Assembly: GCF_907165045.1 (NCBI RefSeq)
Contig: NZ_CAJRAU010000010.1
Location: 62,001-126,000, forward strand
Direction of reading: 5' to 3'
Origin: Dyadobacter linearis
GTDB lineage: Bacteria; Bacteroidota; Bacteroidia; Cytophagales; Spirosomataceae
DNA length: 64,000 bases
Position numbers and translations under genes: made by a program. The notes beneath the pieces are model-generated. The model saw nothing but the letters and a program-made list of their open reading frames with translations. It had not been told where the DNA came from and did no database searches. The first letter of the stretch is position 1; every line of letters starts with the position of its first letter. Of this stretch, positions 31,700 through 39,620 are shown in pieces.

Positions 31700-33640
31700 A
31701 TGATCAAAAAACACATCCAACAGCTCATTTTATTGATTATTTGCCTCTCCGGGCGCATTAGCTACGCACAAATTGTCGAAAAGGAAACCTCCTGGAAGGG
31801 CTTCGATAAAATTGAATTTACATTTGAAAACAGGGAAGCCTGGTATGTGAAGCCGGCTAAGGCAATACCGGGCAATCCGTGGGTTTGGCGCGCACATTTC
31901 CCCACCTGGCATACTGAAATGGATAGTATCCTGCTTTCGAGGGGATTTCATATTGCTTATGTAAATACCAACGATATGTTCGCACACCCGGAGGCTATGC
32001 AGGTTTGGGATGCGTTTTACGATTATTTGGTGAAAGAAAAACAATTCGCTCCCAAGGTCGCATTGGAAGGAGTGAGCCGCGGCGGGCTGTATGTGTACGG
32101 CTGGGCAAAGCGAAATCCCGATAAGGTAAGCTGCGTTTATGCCGAGGCGCCGGTTTGCGACCCGAAAAGCTGGCCGGGAGGAAAAGGGAAGGGACCTGGA
32201 TCGGAAAAGGATTGGGATTTGTGGTTAAAATTGTTTGGAAAGTCCGAAGAGGAAGCTCTGAAATTTAATGATATCCCACTAAACGACCTGGCCGGGCTGG
32301 CTGCATTCAAGGTGCCAATTGTTCACGTAATCGGCTTGCAGGATAAATTGGTGCCGCCCGCAGAAAACAGCGATTTATTGGTTAAAACCTATCAGCAGCT
32401 CGGCGGGCCGGTGTCTGTCTACCCGATGACACGCGGCGAGCAGAAGCTGGACGGTCACCATTTCCCGATCGAACACCCTGAGTTTTTTGCTAATTTCATT
32501 GAGCAAAATAGTGTTCCTGTGATCAAACCGCTTCCGCACGATCCTTATATTGAAGTCAATGCAGGACTTGGGAATGCATTTGAAAAATTTAAAACGACCA
32601 AAAAAGGCACCGTCGCATTTCTGGGCGGCTCGATCACGCATAACCCGGGCTGGCGGAACAAGACTTCGCGGTATTTGCAAGAGCGTTTCCCTGATACTGA
32701 ATTTACATTTATAGCAGCCGGAATACCCTCGCTCGGCAGTACGCCGCACGCATTCAGGTTTAGCCGGGATGTTTTGGCCCAAGGAATTCCCGATCTTTTA
32801 TTTCTCGAATCAGCTGTAAATGACAGGGGAAATGGATTCAGCGAAAAGGCGCAGGTTCGCGCGCTGGAAGGGATTGTCAGGCAAATGCATGCTGCAAATC
32901 CGAGGGCGAATGTGGTATTAATGGCTTTTGCCGAGCCCCTGAAAAATTCGGATTATGAAAAAGGAAAGGAGCCGACTGAAGTAGCAGTCCACCAGCGCAT
33001 TGCCCAGTATTACGGAGCAGCCTATATCAATCTGGCGAAAGAAGTATACGACCGCATCAAGGCTGGCGAATTTTCCTGGGAATACGATTTCAAAGATCTG
33101 CATCCGTCGCCTTACGGACAGGAAGTGTATTTTCAAACGATCAAAGAATTGCTGAAAAAGGCTTCTAATTCAACAAAACCGGCAGTTCAGTTTCCAAAAG
33201 CGATAGATCAGTTTTCCTACGAAAAGGGAAGCTATCACTCTATTGAAGAAGCGAAAAACGTCAAAGGTTTCACATTAGACCCAAGCTGGAAACCGGCCGC
33301 AAAACTCTCGACCCGCGAAGGTTTTGTAAACGTGCCAATGCTGGTCGGCGAAACTGCAAATGCTTCTTTCGAACTACCGTTTAAAGGCCGTGGCGTAGGG
33401 ATAGCGATCATTTCCGGCACCGACGCAGGGATCATCACCTATTCAATCGACGGCAAAAAACCGAAATCGCTTGATCTGTTTACGAAGTGGAGCACCCAGC
33501 TGCATTTGCCCTGGTACCTCATGCTCGACGACGAACTCTCCCCCGGCAAACACACTTTAAAGCTCACTATCTCCTCAGAAAAGAACAAAGAAAGCACCGG
33601 AACCGCCTGCCGCATCGTTCATTTTTTGGTTGCGGAATAG
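31700..33640 (+). CDS. Secreted alpha/beta-hydrolase + SGNH-esterase fusion
   Basis: A 646-residue secreted protein (signal about 1-23, ISYAQ) with two hydrolase domains. Domain 1 (about 25-270) is an alpha/beta-hydrolase with nucleophile elbow GVSRGG (Ser126) and a DGHHFPIEHPE segment supplying the His. Domain 2 (about 285-495) is an SGNH/GDSL esterase with FLGGSIT (Ser311), ESAVNDRG (Asn block III) and DLHPS (Asp466, His468). A C-terminal beta-rich region (about 500-646) resembles an accessory sandwich domain. Such pairs suit removal of acyl groups from plant polysaccharides. Substrate is not shown. Confidence 0.85.
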   Translation: MIKKHIQQLILLIICLSGRISYAQIVEKETSWKGFDKIEFTFENREAWYVKPAKAIPGNPWVWRAHFPTWHTEMDSILLSRGFHIAYVNTNDMFAHPEAMQVWDAFYDYLVKEKQFAPKVALEGVSRGGLYVYGWAKRNPDKVSCVYAEAPVCDPKSWPGGKGKGPGSEKDWDLWLKLFGKSEEEALKFNDIPLNDLAGLAAFKVPIVHVIGLQDKLVPPAENSDLLVKTYQQLGGPVSVYPMTRGEQKLDGHHFPIEHPEFFANFIEQNSVPVIKPLPHDPYIEVNAGLGNAFEKFKTTKKGTVAFLGGSITHNPGWRNKTSRYLQERFPDTEFTFIAAGIPSLGSTPHAFRFSRDVLAQGIPDLLFLESAVNDRGNGFSEKAQVRALEGIVRQMHAANPRANVVLMAFAEPLKNSDYEKGKEPTEVAVHQRIAQYYGAAYINLAKEVYDRIKAGEFSWEYDFKDLHPSPYGQEVYFQTIKELLKKASNSTKPAVQFPKAIDQFSYEKGSYHSIEEAKNVKGFTLDPSWKPAAKLSTREGFVNVPMLVGETANASFELPFKGRGVGIAIISGTDAGIITYSIDGKKPKSLDLFTKWSTQLHLPWYLMLDDELSPGKHTLKLTISSEKNKESTGTACRIVHFLVAE

Positions 33641-33697
33641 TATGAAAGTTTGAAACAGTTTATTAATGATTAAATTAGAAGAGGAAATAATAACCTT

Positions 33698-33937
33698 ATG
33701 AGTCGAAACGATCTGAAATCCAGCCTGCACGCATTGATTGATGGCATTGATGATACCGCAGTTTTGCAGGCATATCTTATTCTACTATCTAGGGAAGCCA
33801 AATCTCAGGAGGATTTTTGGGGAAATCTTGACAGTAATACAAAAGCAGCAATCGACGAAGGAATTGCAGATTTCGATTCCGGGAAGCATTCAGATTTCTT
33901 TGACCATATGAAGTCTGCTTATGGCATTGAACGTTAG
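33698..33937 (+). CDS. Antitoxin of ParD/RelB-like type
   Basis: A 79-residue acidic protein with the C-terminal pattern STAIDEGIADF-type (here KAAIDEGIADFDSGKHSD) typical of antitoxins that pair with RelE/ParE toxins. The N-terminus MSRNDLKSSLHALIDGIDD is helical and probably dimerises or binds DNA. The gene overlaps the toxin gene by 17 bases, so the two are translationally coupled. It should bind and neutralise the toxin and repress their promoter. Confidence 0.8.
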   Translation: MSRNDLKSSLHALIDGIDDTAVLQAYLILLSREAKSQEDFWGNLDSNTKAAIDEGIADFDSGKHSDFFDHMKSAYGIER

Positions 33938-34208
33938 ATTGTCCGATAGAGCCCGCGGAGACATCGAAGAGATTTCAGCATATTTAGGAGAACATTGGTC
34001 AGAAAAAATAAAGACCGACTTTCTAGTGAGTCTCACTAATCAGATTGATTTGATCAGTAAAATGCCATATATGTACCGGGCATCTCCTTCTAAGCCCAGT
34101 GTGCGGGAATGCACTTTAAACAAACAAACCCTGATATATTACGAGATTATAAACGAAGATCTTATTCGGATTCTGACTATTCGGAATACTAAAAAAGATA
34201 ATAGTTAA
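33921..34208 (+). CDS. RelE/ParE-family toxin
   Basis: A 95-residue basic protein with the family pattern RLSDRARGDIEEISAYLGEHWS at the N-terminus, YRASPSKPSVRECTL in the middle and the closing IRILTIRNTKKD. The ParE subgroup (gyrase poison) is more likely than RelE (mRNA interferase), because the residues RelE uses for RNA cleavage are not obvious. The start ATG lies inside the antitoxin gene. Its stop is 4 bases from the end of the convergent DUF1338 gene. Confidence 0.85.
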   Translation: MALNVRLSDRARGDIEEISAYLGEHWSEKIKTDFLVSLTNQIDLISKMPYMYRASPSKPSVRECTLNKQTLIYYEIINEDLIRILTIRNTKKDNS

Positions 34209-34211
34209 CCG

Positions 34212-35123
34212 TTACTTCCCAGTCTGCGTAGTATAAGTACTCTCAAAAATCTTATCAGCATTTCCGGCTTCGAAACCGTCTCTGCGGTGTCTTCGGTGAA
34301 GTTCTTGCTGAGGGATGTTTTTGAAGTGAGGTAATACTTTTCTTTCAGCAAACTCCACATAAGAGCCGGATATACTAAGCTTTTCTCCGCCCGCAAATTC
34401 CGCGTCGATCATTTCCGCAACCGTCGAACTTTGCAGCAGGCCTCCGTCAGGACTCTCTTTAATCTTCCCGCCCGAGGTATTGAGCCTGATCCCATTTTTC
34501 TCTAAAAATGTATTGAAATCGGCGACGGTATTGTAGCCTTCCGGCAGGTTATGTACGCTGATCGTGAAGTGATTAAGATAATATCTGTTATAAATCACCC
34601 AGGCTGCATATTCGCTTTCTTTTAAAAGTGCCTGGTAATCCGAAACCGTCGGTGTGCGCCAGAGCGGCTTGTGAAGGAATGCGTCTACTTCCAGGCCATT
34701 ATCCAGAACAAGCGAATCGGCAGGGTCGCTGGTTACTTCGTCTGTGTAGCTGCGAATAATGCGTTGCGCCTCTTTGGAAAGATCATTTACACGGAGTTCG
34801 CTGACGAAAATGCGCGGGTCGCTCTCACGCGGCGGACTATACCACCACGCGTCCAGTTTTTTACCTTCAAAAAAATAATGGTCGCGCTTTTCGTAACCAT
34901 AATGCAGGAATATTTTTTCAAACGACTGCACACCAAGCTGAGGTACGCCCATTGTCCGGAATGCAATATGGTCGTTTTCAATTTCGTCGGCATGATTGAT
35001 CATACCTGTGCTCACCATCGCATTCAGGATCGTTCCCACATCGGGAACGCGCTCCTTGTACCTCCGCATCAGCCCGTCGAGAACAATGTCCAGCGTGGCC
35101 AGTTTATCCGATTTTGCTTCCAT
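34212..35123 (-). CDS. DUF1338 protein, 2-oxoadipate dioxygenase/decarboxylase (HglS-like)
   Basis: A 303-residue non-haem iron enzyme of the DUF1338 family (HglS/YdcJ), whose members convert 2-oxoadipate to 2-hydroxyglutarate in lysine catabolism. The presumed metal ligands are visible: His52 in ENDHIAFRTMG, His185 in NHFTISVHNL and Glu257 in SYVEFAER. It is shorter than the roughly 460-residue Pseudomonas HglS, so substrate identity is less certain. It is followed by the convergent toxin gene; proC lies upstream on the same strand. Confidence 0.82.
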   Translation of the reverse strand: MEAKSDKLATLDIVLDGLMRRYKERVPDVGTILNAMVSTGMINHADEIENDHIAFRTMGVPQLGVQSFEKIFLHYGYEKRDHYFFEGKKLDAWWYSPPRESDPRIFVSELRVNDLSKEAQRIIRSYTDEVTSDPADSLVLDNGLEVDAFLHKPLWRTPTVSDYQALLKESEYAAWVIYNRYYLNHFTISVHNLPEGYNTVADFNTFLEKNGIRLNTSGGKIKESPDGGLLQSSTVAEMIDAEFAGGEKLSISGSYVEFAERKVLPHFKNIPQQELHRRHRRDGFEAGNADKIFESTYTTQTGK

Positions 35124-35161
35124 TAGTTTTGATTGAATTTGTGTTACAATAAAAACGAAAG

Positions 35162-35965
35162 TTACCCTTTCGATAGTTCGGCTGACCTGATCTGTGCGGC
35201 TACAATGCCTTGTTTCAGTGTTTCGTCCAGACTACCTGCCTCAAATTGCCTTAAAGCAGCCTCGGTAGTTCCGCCTTTCGAAGCTACCGCTTTGATAAGT
35301 TCGTCGAGGGATTTGTCGGCCGTATTGATCAAATGGTACGAACCAAGCATCGTTTGCTTCACCAGCAATGCAGCCACTGATTCTTCAAAGCCCATTTGCT
35401 TACCCGCCTCGATCATCGCTTTCACCACATAAAAGAAATACGCCGGGCCGCTGCCGCTGAGTGCGGTTACTGCATTCAATTGCTCCTCATTTTCAAGAAA
35501 TACGGATCTCCCTGTTGCATTGATCAGGTTTTCGACTTTACGCAATTGCTGAATATCCACCTCCGGCGACGCGGCGTAGGCAGTAATCCCCATTCCAAGC
35601 ATTGCAGGCGTATTCGGCATGGCGCGGATCACCGCTTTGTGTCCCAGTGTATGCTGAATGCTCTGAATCGTGATACCTGCCATAATCGACAATACAACCT
35701 GTTTCGGCTGTACGACTTCCTTTAAACTCTGACCAACCGCCGCAAAATCCTGGGGTTTTACAGAAAGGATAATCAAATCATATTCACTGACTTGCGGCCC
35801 GATCACGCCGGTAAGCACGCCCGGTTGAAAGCTGGTCAGACTTTCCTGTCTGTCGTTACTTTTTTCAACTAATAAAAAGTCTTCTTTTTTGACAAGGTCG
35901 AATTTCAGGAAAGCGCGGGCGAATGCCATTCCCATGTTGCCGCAGCCTATAATTGCTATTTTCAT
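35162..35965 (-). CDS. proC: Pyrroline-5-carboxylate reductase
   Basis: A 267-residue enzyme for the last step of proline synthesis. The Rossmann motif is IIGCGNMGMAFARAF (about 4-18), AMPNTPAMLGMG lies in the middle, and the ProC signature ALSGSGPAYFFYVVKAMIEAG is present, with the C-terminal SKGGTTEAALRQFEAG. All landmarks and the length match the family. Confidence 0.96.
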   Translation of the reverse strand: MKIAIIGCGNMGMAFARAFLKFDLVKKEDFLLVEKSNDRQESLTSFQPGVLTGVIGPQVSEYDLIILSVKPQDFAAVGQSLKEVVQPKQVVLSIMAGITIQSIQHTLGHKAVIRAMPNTPAMLGMGITAYAASPEVDIQQLRKVENLINATGRSVFLENEEQLNAVTALSGSGPAYFFYVVKAMIEAGKQMGFEESVAALLVKQTMLGSYHLINTADKSLDELIKAVASKGGTTEAALRQFEAGSLDETLKQGIVAAQIRSAELSKG

Positions 35966-36191
35966 TTTAAAATTTCTGAGAGATAATGGTTAGGATGAAG
36001 GCGAATTACGCAACTTTTGAAGAAATATCAGTCTGCGCAGCTTCTTTAAGAATGTTTTAGCTTTAAAATAAAATTTTGCGTAAATTATTTAGTGCCGGTT
36101 TATATTTTGAAAAACAACTATAATCCGTTTTTTTACAAACAGATGTACTCCTGATTACCAAATTAATTTAGATTATTGTAATACTCCAACT

Positions 36192-39100
36192 ATGGCTATA
36201 AAAGTTGCAATTTCGCACAAGACCAAATATAAGTTTGACCGGAGTGTTTCACTTTCACCGCATATATTTCGCCTGCGCCCCGCGCCGCATTCACGCACAC
36301 CAATTGAAGGTTATTCCCTGAAAATTTCTCCCGAAAACCATTTTATAAACTGGCAGCAGGATCCATTTGGTAACTATCAGGCCCGCGTCGTTTTTCCCGA
36401 AAAAACAACAGAATTGAGCATTGACGTGGAAGTGATTGCTAAAATGCAGGTGATCAATCCCTTCGATTTCTTCGTGGAGGAATATGCGGATATGTTCCCG
36501 TTTCAATACGAAAAAACGCTCAAAATGGAGCTGGGACCTTACCTGGAACCCAGGGAATCGGGGCCGCTGCTGATGGATTTTGTGGAAAAATCGAAGGTTA
36601 ACAGGGATATCAAGACTGTCGATTTTCTGGTGCATTTGAACCAGGAACTATATAAGGCAATACATTACAATATCCGGATGGAAGCGGGTGTGCAAACCTG
36701 CGAAAGTACGCTGAACATTCAAAGTGGCTCTTGCCGAGATTCGGCCTGGCTATTGGTGCAGATATTGCGGCATTTGGGCATTGCAGCGCGGTTTGTGTCG
36801 GGTTACCTGGTTCAGCTTACTTCCGATATCAAGTCGCTCGACGGCCCCTCTGGCCCGGAAGCGGATTTTACAGATCTCCACGCCTGGACTGAGGCTTACG
36901 TTCCCGGCGCAGGCTGGATTGGACTGGATCCTACTTCCGGACTTTTCGCAAGTGAAGGCCACATTCCACTTTGCTGCACGCCCGATTATGCCAGCGCGTC
37001 GCCCGTTTCGGGGGCTACGGACGTGGCACAGGTTACTTTTGAATTTGACAACAAGGTTTATCGGATACACGAAGATCCTCGCGTTACCAAGCCTTATACC
37101 GAAGAACAATGGGCTGCCGTCATGCAGGTTGGGCACGATGTGGAAAAGGATTTGCAGGAAGGCGACGTTCGGCTGACGATGGGCGGCGAGCCTACTTTTA
37201 TTTCCATCGATGATTTCGAATCCCCGGAATGGAATACCGCAGCCGACGGACCTATGAAGCGCCAGCTTGCCTACGATCTGTCACTGAGACTGAAAAAACG
37301 TTTTGCGCACGGTGGGTTGCTGCATTTCGGTCAGGGTAAATGGTATCCGGGAGAGCAGTTTCCGCGCTGGCAATATGCATTGTACTGGAGAAACGACGGT
37401 GTGCCGATGTGGCGAAACGATGAGCTGGTAGCCAAAGAGAACGGTACCAAATATACTTTCCGGGACGCAGAGGCATTTACAACAGAACTTTCAAGATACC
37501 TCGGTATTGATACAAATAATATTACCCCGGCCTACGAAGACCCTATTTACTGGGCGATGGAGGAAGGGAAATTGCCCGTGAATGTGGATCCTTTGAAAGT
37601 TAATCTCAAAGATTCCATTGAAAGAAGGACACTGGCGAAAGTGCTGGAAAGAGGCTTAAATAACCCTGCCGGTTTTGTATTGCCTGTTAAATGGGACGAA
37701 AAAGGTAGTCACTGGACAAGTTCTGTGTGGCAGTTCAGACGTAATAACTGCTTTCTGATTCCCGGAAATTCGGCGATGGGTTACCGGCTTCCACTGAAAG
37801 CATTGCCAGAAGTTGCCAAAGATCGCCGCGAGCTGCCGGTTGAAAGAAGTCTGTTTGAAGATCTGCCCGCTTTGGGCGATTATAAGTCGGCCGTTCAAAA
37901 TCGTTACGGTTCTGTGGCGCCGGCTTATGAATTGCCTGTTAATAAGGGAGAAAAGGAGGATGGAGGAAAGGAGGAAGGGGTTTTGTTTGATGTTCCAATT
38001 GTGAAGACGGCGATTTGTGTGGAGGAACGTGATGGGATTATCTATATTTTCCTGCCGCCTATTGATTATCTGGAGCATTATCTTGATCTGATTGCCTCTA
38101 TTGAAGCAACTGCCGAGAAGCTGCAAATGCCGGTCCGAATTGAAGGTTATCCTAACCCTTCGGATTATCGGGTTCAGAAATTGATCGTGACGCCGGATCC
38201 GGGGGTTATTGAGGTGAATATCCATCCTGCAAAAAACTGGCAGGAGCTGGTCGACAATATCAGTGCGTTGTATGAAGAGGCTTTCTTTTCGAGATTGGGC
38301 ACTGAGAAATTCATGGTCGACGGGCGCCATACCGGAACCGGTGGAGGTAACCACGTTACTATCGGAGGCGCGAAGCCAGCCGACAGCCCCATATTACGCC
38401 GGCCCGATCTGCTGCGGAGTTTGATTACCTACTGGCAGCACCACCCGGCGTTAAGCTATCTTTTCGCAGGTCCGTTTATCGGTCCTACCAGTCAGGCGCC
38501 GCGTATCGATGAAGGTCGGGATGAAAGGTTGTATGAGGTCGAAATTGCATTTGAACAGATTCCCGAGGACGAAGAAGTGCCTTTTTGGATGGTAGACCGC
38601 ATTTTCAGGAATTTGCTGGTTGATATTACTGGCAATACCCACCGGTCGGAGTTTTGTATGGATAAACTATATTCTCCCGATTCGTCGACGGGTAGGCTGG
38701 GTATCCTCGAATTCCGTGCGTTCGATATGCCGCCGCACAAGCACATGAACCTGGTACAAACGCTGCTCATCCGCGCTTTGATCGCTAAGTTTTGGAAAAA
38801 TCCATATAAGCATAAACTGATCCGCTGGGGCACCGAACTGCACGACCGATTCCTGCTGCCACATTTTGCGTACCTGGATATGGTCGATGTCGTGAATGAT
38901 CTGAAAGAGTCAGGCTACAATTTCGATATTTCGTGGTTCGACCCATTCTTTGAATTCCGCTTCCCTCATTACGGAGGTATTACGGTAGATAATATCCAGC
39001 TCGATTTGCGTCTGGGTATTGAACCCTGGCACGTGTTGGGAGAAGAACTTTCCAATACCGGTACCGCGCGTTTTGTTGATTCTTCGCTGGAAAGATTGCA

Positions 39101-39590
39101 GGTCAAAATCAGTGGATTTGTCGAAGGAAGGCATATTCTGGTATGTAACGGTTGCCGCGTGCCGCTGAGGAGCTCTGGGATCAAAGGGGAATATATTTCG
39201 GGAATACGGTACAAAGCGTGGAACCCGCCTTCTGCATTACACCCTACGATCGGGGCCGATGCGCCGCTGGTTTTTGATATTGTGGATACCTGGAATAACC
39301 GTATATTGGGCGGTTGTACCTACTTCGTTTCTCACCCCGGCGGGCGTGCTTTTGATACACATCCTGTGAATGCATTTGAGGCAGAATCCCGCAAGATCAG
39401 CTTGTTTCAGGGTTTTGGACATACACCTTCTTCACGGCAGGAAGTGCAGATCAAGGAAGACACGTCGGGTGCGGTTTCTCGTTTTGTGGCAGAAACCAAA
39501 AAAGATATGAAGGCGGATGCACCTATTGAATTAATCAATCCTGAGTATCCAAATACGCTGGATTTACGTAAATACTGGAAATCAAAATAG
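36192..39590 (+). CDS. Transglutaminase-DUF2126 putative amidoligase fusion (1132 aa)
   Basis: First gene of an unusual operon. Residues about 1-110 are a bacterial transglutaminase N-terminal domain; about 150-260 form the transglutaminase core with Cys181 (SGSCRDSAWLL), His230 (TDLHAWTEAYVPG) and Asp246 (GLDPTSG). Residues about 300-1120 are DUF2126, annotated as a putative amidoligase, with GGEPTFISIDD, HFGQGKWYPGEQFPRWQYALYW-type and GTGGGNHVTIGGAKP motifs. It probably joins an amine to a carboxyl group and/or hydrolyses a peptide-like substrate. No signal peptide is present, so a cytoplasmic location is expected. Known families; product unknown. Confidence 0.88.
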   Translation: MAIKVAISHKTKYKFDRSVSLSPHIFRLRPAPHSRTPIEGYSLKISPENHFINWQQDPFGNYQARVVFPEKTTELSIDVEVIAKMQVINPFDFFVEEYADMFPFQYEKTLKMELGPYLEPRESGPLLMDFVEKSKVNRDIKTVDFLVHLNQELYKAIHYNIRMEAGVQTCESTLNIQSGSCRDSAWLLVQILRHLGIAARFVSGYLVQLTSDIKSLDGPSGPEADFTDLHAWTEAYVPGAGWIGLDPTSGLFASEGHIPLCCTPDYASASPVSGATDVAQVTFEFDNKVYRIHEDPRVTKPYTEEQWAAVMQVGHDVEKDLQEGDVRLTMGGEPTFISIDDFESPEWNTAADGPMKRQLAYDLSLRLKKRFAHGGLLHFGQGKWYPGEQFPRWQYALYWRNDGVPMWRNDELVAKENGTKYTFRDAEAFTTELSRYLGIDTNNITPAYEDPIYWAMEEGKLPVNVDPLKVNLKDSIERRTLAKVLERGLNNPAGFVLPVKWDEKGSHWTSSVWQFRRNNCFLIPGNSAMGYRLPLKALPEVAKDRRELPVERSLFEDLPALGDYKSAVQNRYGSVAPAYELPVNKGEKEDGGKEEGVLFDVPIVKTAICVEERDGIIYIFLPPIDYLEHYLDLIASIEATAEKLQMPVRIEGYPNPSDYRVQKLIVTPDPGVIEVNIHPAKNWQELVDNISALYEEAFFSRLGTEKFMVDGRHTGTGGGNHVTIGGAKPADSPILRRPDLLRSLITYWQHHPALSYLFAGPFIGPTSQAPRIDEGRDERLYEVEIAFEQIPEDEEVPFWMVDRIFRNLLVDITGNTHRSEFCMDKLYSPDSSTGRLGILEFRAFDMPPHKHMNLVQTLLIRALIAKFWKNPYKHKLIRWGTELHDRFLLPHFAYLDMVDVVNDLKESGYNFDISWFDPFFEFRFPHYGGITVDNIQLDLRLGIEPWHVLGEELSNTGTARFVDSSLERLQVKISGFVEGRHILVCNGCRVPLRSSGIKGEYISGIRYKAWNPPSALHPTIGADAPLVFDIVDTWNNRILGGCTYFVSHPGGRAFDTHPVNAFEAESRKISLFQGFGHTPSSRQEVQIKEDTSGAVSRFVAETKKDMKADAPIELINPEYPNTLDLRKYWKSK

Positions 39591-39620
39591 GTTTCAGTAT
39601 TAATCCCTTCTTACGAAATT

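Noticed and set aside
33698..34208. Mobile element ends around the toxin-antitoxin pair
   Set aside because: I looked for flanking direct or inverted repeats and integrase remnants and saw none.
37656..38354. Minus-strand 232-codon open frame inside the DUF2126 gene
   Set aside because: Antisense shadow; the sense frame carries conserved family motifs throughout.
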